Assembly: GCA_047632435.1 (NCBI GenBank)
Contig: JBLICU010000032.1
Span: 1 to 33,445 of the forward strand
Reading direction: 5' to 3'
DNA length: 33,445 nucleotides
From: JAMZMI01 sp047632435
GTDB taxonomy: Bacteria > Bacteroidota > Bacteroidia > Cytophagales > Cyclobacteriaceae
In this document: piece after piece, positions 7,994-15,217 of the stretch
How positions within the stretch are numbered: position 1 is the first letter of the stretch
How the letters are laid out: each line of letters opens with the position of its first letter
Program-made: the position numbers and the translations under genes
Notes under the pieces: generated by a model
What the model saw: the letters and a program-made list of their open reading frames with translations, nothing else
The model's database searches: none
What the model was told of the DNA's origin: nothing

Positions 7994-8510
7994 AAGAATT
8001 GCAGTAATAGGACCAGAATCAACAGGAAAAAGTGAGTTGTGTCAACAGCTCGCCAGACACTATGAAACCGAGTGGGTACCGGAATATGCCCGTTTCCACC
8101 TTGACAGGATGGTCAAGCCTTATGAAAGGGAAGACCTGAGTCTGATTGCCCAGGGTCAGCTTGCCTGGGAAGATGACAAGGCGGAATATGCGGACAAATA
8201 TCTTTTTTGTGATACCAATTTAATTGTGATCAAAGTTTGGAGTGATCATAAATATGGTTCTACAGATGAGTGGATAGAAAAAGAATTAAAGGAGCGGAAA
8301 TATGATTTTTATCTCCTTGGGAATATTGATATCATGTGGACACCCGACCCACAACGCGAACATCCAAAACTCAGAAAACACTTTTTTGAAGTCTTTGAAT
8401 CATATTTAAAGGAGAACGATTTGCCCTATGCCGTGATATCTGATATTGAGGATTTGCGAACGGAAAATGCAATGAAGGCAATTAGTGCTTTTTTTGGAGA
8501 AAATATTTAG
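7986..8510 (+). CDS. NadR-type ribosylnicotinamide kinase (AAA ATPase domain only)
   Basis: A 174-aa protein equivalent to the C-terminal kinase domain of NadR, without the adenylyltransferase or DNA-binding parts. A P-loop is present at the N-terminus (GPESTGKS, about 9-16), followed by EYAR (about 38), then the DTN motif in the core and TPDPQREHPKLRK. The expected reaction is ATP-dependent phosphorylation of nicotinamide riboside to NMN, trapping what PnuC imports. It overlaps pnuC by 8 bases (coupled translation). The end of the gene contains the likely promoter of the TPP riboswitch. Because the locus is otherwise thiamine-related, a kinase acting on another vitamin cannot be excluded. 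Confidence 0.85.
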   Translation: MLRRIAVIGPESTGKSELCQQLARHYETEWVPEYARFHLDRMVKPYEREDLSLIAQGQLAWEDDKAEYADKYLFCDTNLIVIKVWSDHKYGSTDEWIEKELKERKYDFYLLGNIDIMWTPDPQREHPKLRKHFFEVFESYLKENDLPYAVISDIEDLRTENAMKAISAFFGENI

Positions 8511-8520
8511 ACTACTTTTG
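8494..8520 (+). promoter_or_regulatory. Candidate promoter of the TPP-riboswitch transcript
   Basis: TACTTTTG (8513-8520) is an exact TAnnTTTG match, placed just after the kinase stop codon. TTG at 8494-8496 could be the -33 element with a 16-base spacer, a little short. The start site would fall at about 8525, immediately before the conserved aptamer, consistent with a separate transcript for the receptor gene. Confidence 0.55.
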
Positions 8521-8524
8521 CTGC

Positions 8525-8650
8525 CAATAAGGGGTGCCTAAATCTTTGAAAAAAGACTGGCTGAGATCATACCCAAGAACCTGATCCGGATAATGCCGGC
8601 GTAGGGAGTATGATAACCAAGGTGGGAGATTCCCCTCTCTCAAATGGTTA
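8525..8650 (+). promoter_or_regulatory. TPP riboswitch (THI element) with downstream expression platform
   Basis: The conserved aptamer core is plain: GGGGTGCC (8531-8538), GGCTGAGA (8559-8566), ACCC (8571-8574), GAACCTGAT (8578-8586), GGATAATGCC (8588-8597) and GCGTAGGGA (8599-8607). The aptamer proper covers about 8525-8612. After it TAACCA (8614-8619) can pair with TGGTTA (8645-8650), enclosing GGGAGA/TCTCTC. No U-run follows, so control is more likely at translation than by termination, which is inferred. It lies 20-60 bases upstream of the receptor ATG and should repress it when thiamine pyrophosphate is plentiful. Confidence 0.95.
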
Positions 8651-8669
8651 AATTTAAAATAAATCAAAA

Positions 8670-11129
8670 ATGAAAAAGTTAGGAATGACCCTTTTGGGCA
8701 TTGCTGCATGCTATTATGGCACTGCACAATATTCAATATCAGGTCAGGTAAGTGATGAAAATGCCACCATGTTGCCCGGGGCAACAGTAGTTATCAAAAA
8801 TTCACCCATCGGTGTGGTTAGTGATGGAGATGGAAAATACACGTTGAAAGATCTTCCTGAGGGAAAGTACACCCTGAAGATAGGATTTCTAGGGTACAAT
8901 AATATTGAGAAGTTGATTGATCTTCATGCTGACGTGATACTTGATTTTCAATTGGATGAAAATGTCTTTTTAGGCCAAGAAGTGATCGTTTATGCGACCA
9001 GGGCGAATGACAAAACCCCTACCACCTTTTCAGAAGTAACAAAAGAAGAAATCGCCCTGCGAAATCTGGGTCAGGATGTGCCTTTTTTGCTTCGGTTTAC
9101 CCCATCCATGGTGGCTACTTCTGATGCCGGCGCTGGTGTGGGCTATACAGGAATGAGAATTCGTGGGAGTGATGCCACCAGAATCAACGTAACCGTGAAT
9201 GGAATCCCAGTCAATGACTCAGAATCGCATGGTACCTTTTGGGTCAATATGCCTGATTTTGCTTCCTCTGTGAACAACATTCAGGTGCAAAGAGGTGTAG
9301 GAACCTCTACCAACGGAGCAGCGGCTTTTGGCGCAACTATCAGCATGCAAACGAGTCTGCCATCCGAAGAAGCGTATGCCCAGGTTGATAATTCTTTTGG
9401 CTCGTTTAACACACGCAAACACACGGTCATCTACAATACTGGATTGATAAAAGATAAATGGTCTTTTGAGGGACGCCTTTCCCAAATTGCTTCAGATGGA
9501 TATTTGGATAGAGCTTCTTCTGATCTAAAGTCATACTATTTAGCTGCGGGATATTACGGTGATAAAACAACGATCAAAGCATTGACCTTTGCCGGAAAAG
9601 AAGTGACTTATCAGGCATGGTATGGCTCGCCGGAAGCCAAATTAAATAATGACGTACAGGGGATTCAAGATGTGATTGATTTAGGAGGAGAGTATGCCAC
9701 TGAGGAGCAAATAGATAATCTGAAAAACTCCGATCGCAGATTTAACTACTATTTGTACGACAATGAAGTAGACAATTATCAGCAAGACAATTATCAGCTT
9801 CATTTGAATCATACATTCAGTAGCAAATTTAATGTTAATGCCTCAGCGCACTATACCTACGGGCGCGGTTATTTTGAGCAATATCGCAATCAGGATGATT
9901 TGGCCGATTATGGCATATCAGCGATTGTTTTAAATGACACAACCATCTCCGCAACAGATTTGATCAGAAGAAGGTGGTTGGAAAATCATTTTTATGGCGT
10001 CACCTACTCAGCGAATTATCAAAACGGTAATTGGATTACAACCTTGGGAGGAGGGTACAACTATTACGATGGAGATCATTTTGGTGAAATCATCTGGGCG
10101 CAATATGCTGGCGATTCTGACATTCGGGATCGGTATTATGATAACTATGGAAGGAAAGGTGATTTTAACATTTATTCCAAAACCAACTTTCAACTTTCCA
10201 AGAAGCTGAATCTTTTTGCTGATTTGCAGTTACGCAGCATCGATTACCACACTAAAGGCGTAGATAATGATTTAAGAATTATTGATACTGGAGGCGACTA
10301 TCTGTTTTTTAACCCAAAATTTGGAGCTACTTATAATTTATCACAACGCGCCAGTCTATATGGCTCCTATGCCGTTGGCAATCGCGAACCGGTAAGAACG
10401 GATTTCACAGATGCCCAGAATGGCCAAACTCCCAAACATGAGACCCTCCGAAATCTTGAAGTTGGCTACCGGGTAAATGCATCGAACTTTCAGCTTTCAG
10501 CGAATTACTACTTGATGGATTATAGAAACCAGTTGGTTCCCACAGGAGCACTGAACGATGTAGGTTCATCTCTCCGTGCAAATGTGGATCGAAGTTACAG
10601 AACCGGAGTGGAAATAGAGGGTGGCGTACAGATATCAAGGCTACTCCAGGTTGCAGGAAATGTGTCTTTTAGCGAGAATAAAATAAAAACATTCGATGAA
10701 GTCCAGTATGACTATGCTTTTGAATTTGGCGCTGAAGGATATGAAGTAAAAAATGAATATCAAGACACAGACATTGCTTTTTCCCCCAATGTTGTAGCCG
10801 GAGGGATGGTGACTTTGACACCCATAGAAGGATTCTCTGTACAGCTTGCAGGTAAATACATCGGTGAACAATACCTTGACAATACCAGCAATAAGGACCG
10901 TTTGATTTCTGATTATTTGATCAATGATTTGATACTTGACTACAAGTTTTCTGTAAAATCTGTGGACCAAATTGGAATTTCTGTAATGGTCAACAACCTG
11001 TTTAATGTCAAATATTCATCCAATGGATATACATGGGGTTATTTGTATGATGGGTTTTTATACCAGCAAAACAACCAATATCCACAAGCCGGAATCAATT
11101 TTCTGGCAGGCCTCTCACTGAAATTCTAG
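8670..11129 (+). CDS. TonB-dependent outer-membrane receptor, probable thiamine transporter
   Basis: An 819-aa outer-membrane receptor. A signal peptide occupies residues 1-20 (cleavage after GTAQ). A carboxypeptidase-regulatory-like domain follows at about 22-95 (ISGQVSDENATMLPGATVVI). The Ton-box region is GQEVIVYATRANDKT. The plug domain is about 115-225 (RIRGSDATRINVTVNGIPVN, VQRGVGTSTNGAAAFGATIS), and the rest is a beta-barrel ending in an aromatic residue (LSLKF). The TPP riboswitch in its leader identifies thiamine or a derivative as the probable substrate. TPP-riboswitch-linked receptors (omr1/OMthi) are known in Bacteroidota. The PnuC protein and the thiamine-pyrophosphokinase-like protein nearby support this. 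The exact ligand is inferred from regulation. Confidence 0.93.
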   Translation: MKKLGMTLLGIAACYYGTAQYSISGQVSDENATMLPGATVVIKNSPIGVVSDGDGKYTLKDLPEGKYTLKIGFLGYNNIEKLIDLHADVILDFQLDENVFLGQEVIVYATRANDKTPTTFSEVTKEEIALRNLGQDVPFLLRFTPSMVATSDAGAGVGYTGMRIRGSDATRINVTVNGIPVNDSESHGTFWVNMPDFASSVNNIQVQRGVGTSTNGAAAFGATISMQTSLPSEEAYAQVDNSFGSFNTRKHTVIYNTGLIKDKWSFEGRLSQIASDGYLDRASSDLKSYYLAAGYYGDKTTIKALTFAGKEVTYQAWYGSPEAKLNNDVQGIQDVIDLGGEYATEEQIDNLKNSDRRFNYYLYDNEVDNYQQDNYQLHLNHTFSSKFNVNASAHYTYGRGYFEQYRNQDDLADYGISAIVLNDTTISATDLIRRRWLENHFYGVTYSANYQNGNWITTLGGGYNYYDGDHFGEIIWAQYAGDSDIRDRYYDNYGRKGDFNIYSKTNFQLSKKLNLFADLQLRSIDYHTKGVDNDLRIIDTGGDYLFFNPKFGATYNLSQRASLYGSYAVGNREPVRTDFTDAQNGQTPKHETLRNLEVGYRVNASNFQLSANYYLMDYRNQLVPTGALNDVGSSLRANVDRSYRTGVEIEGGVQISRLLQVAGNVSFSENKIKTFDEVQYDYAFEFGAEGYEVKNEYQDTDIAFSPNVVAGGMVTLTPIEGFSVQLAGKYIGEQYLDNTSNKDRLISDYLINDLILDYKFSVKSVDQIGISVMVNNLFNVKYSSNGYTWGYLYDGFLYQQNNQYPQAGINFLAGLSLKF

Positions 11130-11130
11130 G

Positions 11131-11709
11131 CTACTGTGGAATATAATTGTACGCGAGTAGCTTATACTGATTTAGAATAGTTCGTACGGCGTATTTGGCA
11201 TCTTTACTGAAGAGTGTGGCATCATCAAAAAGCCCGCTTGCATATCCTTGCCAGATTACGCTGTGCGTTTGCGTATCAATAAAATCAATAAGTAATGTGC
11301 CTTTTCTCAAATCGATATGAGTGTCGTTGTATTTGGCAATTTGTATTTCGGAAATATCCTCATCACTAAGGTCATACTGGCCATAGTTGGTTTCCCAGTT
11401 TACTAGATCTAACTGTTCGTACCCTTGAAGCTTAAAATCTTCACCAAAAATCTTATAAGCAATCAAAATTGATGGTTTTTTTTCGTTGTAGGCATATCCC
11501 TGAGATTTCATGCGTCTCTGAATTTCCTCCTTTATTAGGAAATCACTCATGCCATTGTAGTTGATAGTGTCATTCGTGGTTAAGAAACTGAAGGTTTTAT
11601 ATTTTTTGAATTTACCCTTATAACTGTAGTCATAATCTACTACATATTCCCTCTCGGCGATACAACTTGTGAGTAGAGCAATTAAGATAATTCCGATAAT
11701 ATTTTTCAT
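11131..11709 (-). CDS. DUF4136-family lipoprotein
   Basis: A 192-aa lipoprotein of unknown function. The N-terminus is a lipoprotein signal (MKNIIGIILIALLTSC, Cys16). The body has the DUF4136 look: DYDYSYKGKFKKYKTFSFL near the start, EIQRRMKSQGY in the middle, and GTLLIDFIDTQTHSVIWQGYASG towards the end. It converges on the TonB receptor gene with a single base between the stop codons and is divergent from the TPK-like gene across 50 bases. There is no sign that it belongs functionally to the thiamine locus. Family assignment is from motif pattern; no function is known to me. Confidence 0.8.
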   Translation of the reverse strand: MKNIIGIILIALLTSCIAEREYVVDYDYSYKGKFKKYKTFSFLTTNDTINYNGMSDFLIKEEIQRRMKSQGYAYNEKKPSILIAYKIFGEDFKLQGYEQLDLVNWETNYGQYDLSDEDISEIQIAKYNDTHIDLRKGTLLIDFIDTQTHSVIWQGYASGLFDDATLFSKDAKYAVRTILNQYKLLAYNYIPQ

Positions 11710-11714
11710 ATACG

Positions 11715-11722
11715 TACTTTTG
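11715..11722 (+). promoter_or_regulatory. Candidate -7 promoter box of the TPK-like gene
   Basis: TACTTTTG matches TAnnTTTG exactly and lies 37 bases before the ATG at 11760. No matching TTTG is seen 19-21 bases upstream. If real, the TPK-like gene has its own transcript rather than reading through from the receptor gene. Confidence 0.4.
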
Positions 11723-11759
11723 GCATATTAAATATATACAGGAAAAAGCGAAATCAGAA

Positions 11760-12395
11760 ATGTCATCACATCACATCGTCAGGGATGAGCAGGAGCCATC
11801 ACTGCTGATTCATAAATTGAATCCCGGCAATTGGCCAGTGATCCTTGAGCTTTTGGAGTGGTCGCCTACCGTGGTGGTACCCGAAGAATTATTGGATGAA
11901 ATCATATCAAAAGGTCACAAGGTCGACATTGCGCTGGTCAGAGATGAACATGTAGAGGACTTTAAGGTTCTGCTTCAATCTCAAAACCCTATAGAAATTA
12001 AACCAGCAGTTGGCGATAAACTATGGCCTTTGGTACTAGCTACACTTTCTGAAAAAAATCATCGGGCTATTAATGTGGTCACTGACAATGCATCCCTTTT
12101 TGGCGTTATCAATCAGATGATTCAGTGGGGAAATGGATTTGATGTGGTGATTTATACTGAAGATCAAAAACACATTTTGAGCAAGCGCATGCTGTTCAAA
12201 AAATGGCTACCTGCCTTCAGCCAGCTTGCCATTGTGCCCTTGCATGATCAAACATTCGCCTCTACATACGGTTTTGATTTGAATCTGGACAATGAGCGAA
12301 TGTCTGATGGGTTGTCCCTTTCCAAAAAATTGGAAGGGGAAGTGACCATCAAAATGACAAAAGTCCCCTTTTTAATATCTGAAACACTTTGTTAA
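11760..12395 (+). CDS. Thiamine-pyrophosphokinase-like protein lacking the catalytic motifs
   Basis: A 211-aa protein that I read as a degenerate thiamine pyrophosphokinase (TPK). The secondary-structure order fits. WSPTVVV (34-40) stands where a TPK has its first strand and Asp. HKVDIALVRDEH (53-64) stands where GDfDS should be. AVGDKLWPLVLATL (83-96) stands where the DQ..TDlekal segment should be. RAINVVTDNASLFGVINQM (102-120) replaces GgRxDH. The C-terminal half (about 156-206: LAIVPLHDQTFASTYGFDLNL ... EVTIKMTKVPFLIS) resembles the TPK thiamine-binding sandwich. The acidic and GRxDH residues needed for pyrophosphoryl transfer appear to be missing. It could be a thiamine-binding or sensing relic. 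A divergent unrelated protein is the alternative. Confidence 0.6.
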   Translation: MSSHHIVRDEQEPSLLIHKLNPGNWPVILELLEWSPTVVVPEELLDEIISKGHKVDIALVRDEHVEDFKVLLQSQNPIEIKPAVGDKLWPLVLATLSEKNHRAINVVTDNASLFGVINQMIQWGNGFDVVIYTEDQKHILSKRMLFKKWLPAFSQLAIVPLHDQTFASTYGFDLNLDNERMSDGLSLSKKLEGEVTIKMTKVPFLISETLC

Positions 12396-12563
12396 TTACT
12401 TGATCTTGATCTTTCGAAGCATCAGAGGTGCTTCACCTGTTAGCTCGTTTTGAGCGTCGTAATTGCCCCAGAGACTATTCGATATGTAGATGAAATTCCG
12501 ATTGTCTATAAAACCTTGTGCTGGTTCATTTAGGTAATCCACAAGCGGATCATGATTTAGATT
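12396..12563 (-). pseudogene. 3' remnant of a lost gene (55 codons plus stop, no start)
   Basis: On the minus strand an open frame runs from just after an in-frame TGA (12564-12566) to TAA (12396-12398), with no good start codon. The translated text looks like real protein, not noise: LVDYLNEPAQGFIDNR, then FIYISNSLWGNYDAQNELTG, then PLMLRKIKIK. The pattern of an aromatic strand with an S-x-W-x-x-Y turn and a final I-x-I strand resembles the last blade of SMP-30/NHL-like beta-propellers, but this is a weak identification. The stop abuts the stop of the TPK-like gene. The upstream part of the gene has been deleted, ending next to the terminator at 12584-12609. Confidence 0.55.
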
Positions 12564-12583
12564 TCAAACATAACTATCAAAAA

Positions 12584-12609
12584 ACACAAAACCCCTGTTT
12601 TGAGGGGTT
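12584..12609 (-). terminator. Rho-independent terminator of the VWA-protein gene
   Basis: AACCCCT and AGGGGTT form a perfect 7-bp stem with the loop GTTTTG. On the minus strand the hairpin is followed by a T-rich tail (tttgtgttttttg). It lies 26 bases past the stop of the VWA gene at 12635. Confidence 0.8.
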
Positions 12610-12634
12610 CTGCTTCTATTATTTTTCATTTGAA

Positions 12635-14515
12635 TTACTGAACCATATTGGATGACAAACGCACCAACTGGATAAACTCGCTTCTATATCCATATTCGTC
12701 TTCGCCTTTTGCATTTTTTGCTAGTTGAATCACATCATCGTAATTCATGTCTCCTTTGTATTCAGAGGCTCTAAGGAGCATACCGAAACTGGTTACTGCT
12801 GCAGCCCATTCCATATTCTGATCTTTTTTAACCAAATCCGTTTTTTCAAGTGTTTTAGAAATCATTTTACTTTTGGTTCCTTCAGGATCTTTGTATCGGA
12901 ACTTCACCGTCAGCAGCTCCTCTGAATTGGACGCTGTGGTCGAAATTTTCTCATCGATTTCTTGTTGATATTTTAATGGATCAATGCTACCTACAAAATC
13001 ACTTTTTATGCCAACAGGTACAATTTCATAAAGGGCTGTTACGGTGTGCCCACTTCCAAGCTCTCCGGCATCTTTCTTGTCATTGTTAAAATCCTCGTCG
13101 TTTAGTTTTCGGTTTTCATAACCGATCAGGCGATAGGCCTGAACGACGCTGGGATTAAATTCTACCTGAATCTTCACATCTTTTGCAATGGTGAACAAGG
13201 TGCCACCAAATTCATTGACCAGTACTTTTTGAGCTTCCTGAAGATTGTCAATGTAGGCGTAGTTGCCATTTCCTTTATCAGCGAGAATTTCCATTTTTGA
13301 ATCCTTGTAATTGCCCATCCCGAAACCAAGTACCGTTAAAAAGATACCATCATTTCGTTTATCTTCTATCAAATCCTCCATGGATTCATTGCTTGATGCA
13401 CCTATATTGAAATCCCCATCTGTCGCCAATATCACACGGTTATTCCCTCCTGCTATAAAATGCTCCTTAGCAGTTTTGTAGGCAAGTATTATTCCCGCTC
13501 CACCTGCTGTGGAGCCCCCAGATTGCAGCTGATCCAGCGCATCAATGATCTTTTGTTTGTTGTTACCATTTGTCGGTTCCAGTACCATTCCTGCTGCTCC
13601 GGCATATACTACGATAGACACTTTATCCTCTTTGCGCATTTCATTCACAAGCATTTTCAAAGATGATTTTAGCAAAGGCAATTTATTTGGGCTGCTCATG
13701 GAGCCTGATACATCCAAAAGAAAAACCAAATTGGATGCAGGCAAGTTTCCGGTTGCAATTTTTTTACCTTGCAAACCGATTTGTACAAGTTGATGTTTTT
13801 CATTCCAGGGTGCGGCCATGTAATTAGTTGTGATTGAAAAGGGATGCTCACCGCGTGGCTGTGGGTAATCATAGGTGAAATAATTCACCATCTCTTCAAT
13901 TCTTACTGCGTCTGCAGGAGGCTGTTGACCATTATTTAGAAATCTTCTCACATTGCTGTAGGATGCTGCATCCACATCAATGGAAAAGGTAGAAAGTGGT
14001 TTATCAAAAGGGCGAAGAAATTTATTTTCTTCTACACCTTCATAATCTTCATTTTCATAGTAGGTGTCGCTTTCAGAAAAATACAAAACGGAAGGGGCAG
14101 CATTATTTTGAGATTTACTTTCACTTCTGAACACGTTACTCCTTGTGACTACACCGGCCACTTTTCCTTGTAGTTCCCTTTTAGGCATTTTTCCATAGCC
14201 CACTACCACAATTTCATCTAATTGCGGAATGTCGGGTATCAATGTGACATCCATCTTGCGATTCGCAGAAATTGGTTCTTCCCTATGCAAATAACCAATG
14301 AAGGAGTAAATGAGCTTACTTTTTTCGTTTTGTACGGACAAACTATACCATCCATCTATATTGGTGACTGTTCCATTTGTCGAACCTTTTTCAATAACAG
14401 AAACTCCCGGAATTCCCGATCCGGATTCATCGTAGACAGTTCCACTTATGGTGAGAAGAGGACTTTGTGAGGTCATCACCCCAAGAATTGCGAATAATAA
14501 AATTGCTCTTTGCAT
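12635..14515 (-). CDS. VWA-domain (YfbK-like) protein with N-terminal carboxypeptidase-like domain and orphan Ton-box
   Basis: The open frame reaches 14620, but the start is placed at ATG 14515 because it gives a signal peptide (MQRAILLFAILGVMTSQS). This leaves 626 residues. Order (frame numbering from 14620): carboxypeptidase-regulatory-like domain 57-130 (ISGTVYDESGSGIPGVSVIE), a SusC-style Ton-box LDEIVVVGYG (134-143) and LQGKVAGV (150-157), an acidic linker, a VWF_A N-terminal domain (about 200-290, FSIDVDAASYSNVRRFL), and a VWA domain with MIDAS motif DVSGS (303-307). A C-terminal DUF3520-type region ends it. It is exported; the VWA part probably binds metal-dependently to a partner. It is divergent from an ECF sigma factor across 132 bases. 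The Ton-box without a beta-barrel is odd. Confidence 0.88.
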   Translation of the reverse strand: MQRAILLFAILGVMTSQSPLLTISGTVYDESGSGIPGVSVIEKGSTNGTVTNIDGWYSLSVQNEKSKLIYSFIGYLHREEPISANRKMDVTLIPDIPQLDEIVVVGYGKMPKRELQGKVAGVVTRSNVFRSESKSQNNAAPSVLYFSESDTYYENEDYEGVEENKFLRPFDKPLSTFSIDVDAASYSNVRRFLNNGQQPPADAVRIEEMVNYFTYDYPQPRGEHPFSITTNYMAAPWNEKHQLVQIGLQGKKIATGNLPASNLVFLLDVSGSMSSPNKLPLLKSSLKMLVNEMRKEDKVSIVVYAGAAGMVLEPTNGNNKQKIIDALDQLQSGGSTAGGAGIILAYKTAKEHFIAGGNNRVILATDGDFNIGASSNESMEDLIEDKRNDGIFLTVLGFGMGNYKDSKMEILADKGNGNYAYIDNLQEAQKVLVNEFGGTLFTIAKDVKIQVEFNPSVVQAYRLIGYENRKLNDEDFNNDKKDAGELGSGHTVTALYEIVPVGIKSDFVGSIDPLKYQQEIDEKISTTASNSEELLTVKFRYKDPEGTKSKMISKTLEKTDLVKKDQNMEWAAAVTSFGMLLRASEYKGDMNYDDVIQLAKNAKGEDEYGYRSEFIQLVRLSSNMVQ

Positions 14516-14531
14516 ATCGTTAGTTTTTGAT

Positions 14532-14559
14532 TTTGTAACCTTGAGATGAAATGGGTTTC
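14532..14559 (-). promoter_or_regulatory. Possible ECF-type promoter of the VWA gene
   Basis: Read on the minus strand: GAAAC (14559 to 14555), a 17-base spacer, then TACAAA (14537 to 14532), 16 bases before the ATG at 14515. The -35 resembles the GAAAC core used by many ECF sigma factors. It closely mirrors the box on the other strand at 14605-14632. Short motifs, so chance is possible. Confidence 0.35.
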
Positions 14560-14604
14560 CATATTCCATAATCAGATCGCATATTTTTTTGATAATTTTC
14601 CTGT

Positions 14605-14632
14605 GAAACTTATAAACCAATGAATTTCAAAA
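14605..14632 (+). promoter_or_regulatory. Possible autoregulatory ECF-type promoter of the sigma-factor gene
   Basis: GAAAC (14605-14609, within TGAAAC), a 17-base spacer, then TCAAAA (14627-14632), 15 bases before the TTG start at 14648. Spacing, -35 core and distance to the start codon agree with the box found in front of the divergent VWA gene. ECF factors commonly drive their own operon. Confidence 0.35.
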
Positions 14633-14647
14633 CTTTAGCCCGATAGT

Positions 14648-15217
14648 TTGAGCTTGATTTTTTTAAATAGAAAAGAACTTGAGGATGATGTATTGCTCCG
14701 ACGCTATAGCGAACAGGGTGATATGGAGAGTTTGGGGATTCTCTATGACAGGTATTTGCACTTGGTTTATGGACTGTGCCTGAAATACCTGAAATCACGC
14801 GATGCAAGTCAGGATGCTGTGATGGATATTTATGAGATTTTGGCCACAAAACTTAAAACTCAGGAGGTAAGCTACTTTAAGAGTTGGCTGTATATGGTGA
14901 GTAAAAATCATTGTTTGATGATCCTGAGAAAACCGCGTACGACAAAAGTATTGGTAGATGAAAATATGGAATCTGAGTATGTTTTGCATCCCAATGAGGA
15001 AGATTCTTTAGAAGATGACTTATTGGCTTTGGAAGACTGCATTGAACAGTTGAAAGAAGATCAAAAGCAGTGTGTTCGGATGTTTTATTTGGACAGAAAG
15101 AGTTATGATGAAATTGCCGGATTGAGTGATCATAAGCTTGAGAAGGTAAAAAGCTACATCCAGAATGGAAAAAGAAATTTGAAAATATGCCTGGAAGGTA
15201 AGCATGTCAAAAGATAA
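14648..15217 (+). CDS. ECF-family RNA polymerase sigma factor
   Basis: A 189-aa sigma-70-family factor of the extracytoplasmic type. Region 2 lies at about 20-85 (LLRRYSEQGDMESLGILYDR, LKYLKSRDASQDAVMDIYE, FKSWLYMVSKNHCLMILR). Region 4 lies at about 125-185 (LKEDQKQCVRMFYLDRKSYDEIAG, then KVKSYIQNGKRNLKICL). No ATG exists in frame before the conserved region. The only upstream candidates are TTG at 14648 and TTG at 14654, with an in-frame TAG at 14636-14638, so a TTG start is necessary. It overlaps the anti-sigma-like gene by 14 bases and is divergent from the VWA gene. It probably activates both directions when released by the membrane protein encoded next. Confidence 0.93.
   Translation: MSLIFLNRKELEDDVLLRRYSEQGDMESLGILYDRYLHLVYGLCLKYLKSRDASQDAVMDIYEILATKLKTQEVSYFKSWLYMVSKNHCLMILRKPRTTKVLVDENMESEYVLHPNEEDSLEDDLLALEDCIEQLKEDQKQCVRMFYLDRKSYDEIAGLSDHKLEKVKSYIQNGKRNLKICLEGKHVKR

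Noticed and set aside
7986..8510. Full-length NadR (NMN adenylyltransferase plus kinase)
   Set aside because: Only 174 residues, beginning at the P-loop; the adenylyltransferase domain is absent.
8512..8784. 90-codon minus-strand frame across the riboswitch
   Set aside because: It covers the TPP aptamer and the start of the receptor gene; the RNA structure explains the sequence.
14516..14620. 35-codon N-terminal extension of the VWA protein
   Set aside because: Charged sequence before the signal peptide, and it would cover the divergent promoter region; the ATG at 14515 is a better start.
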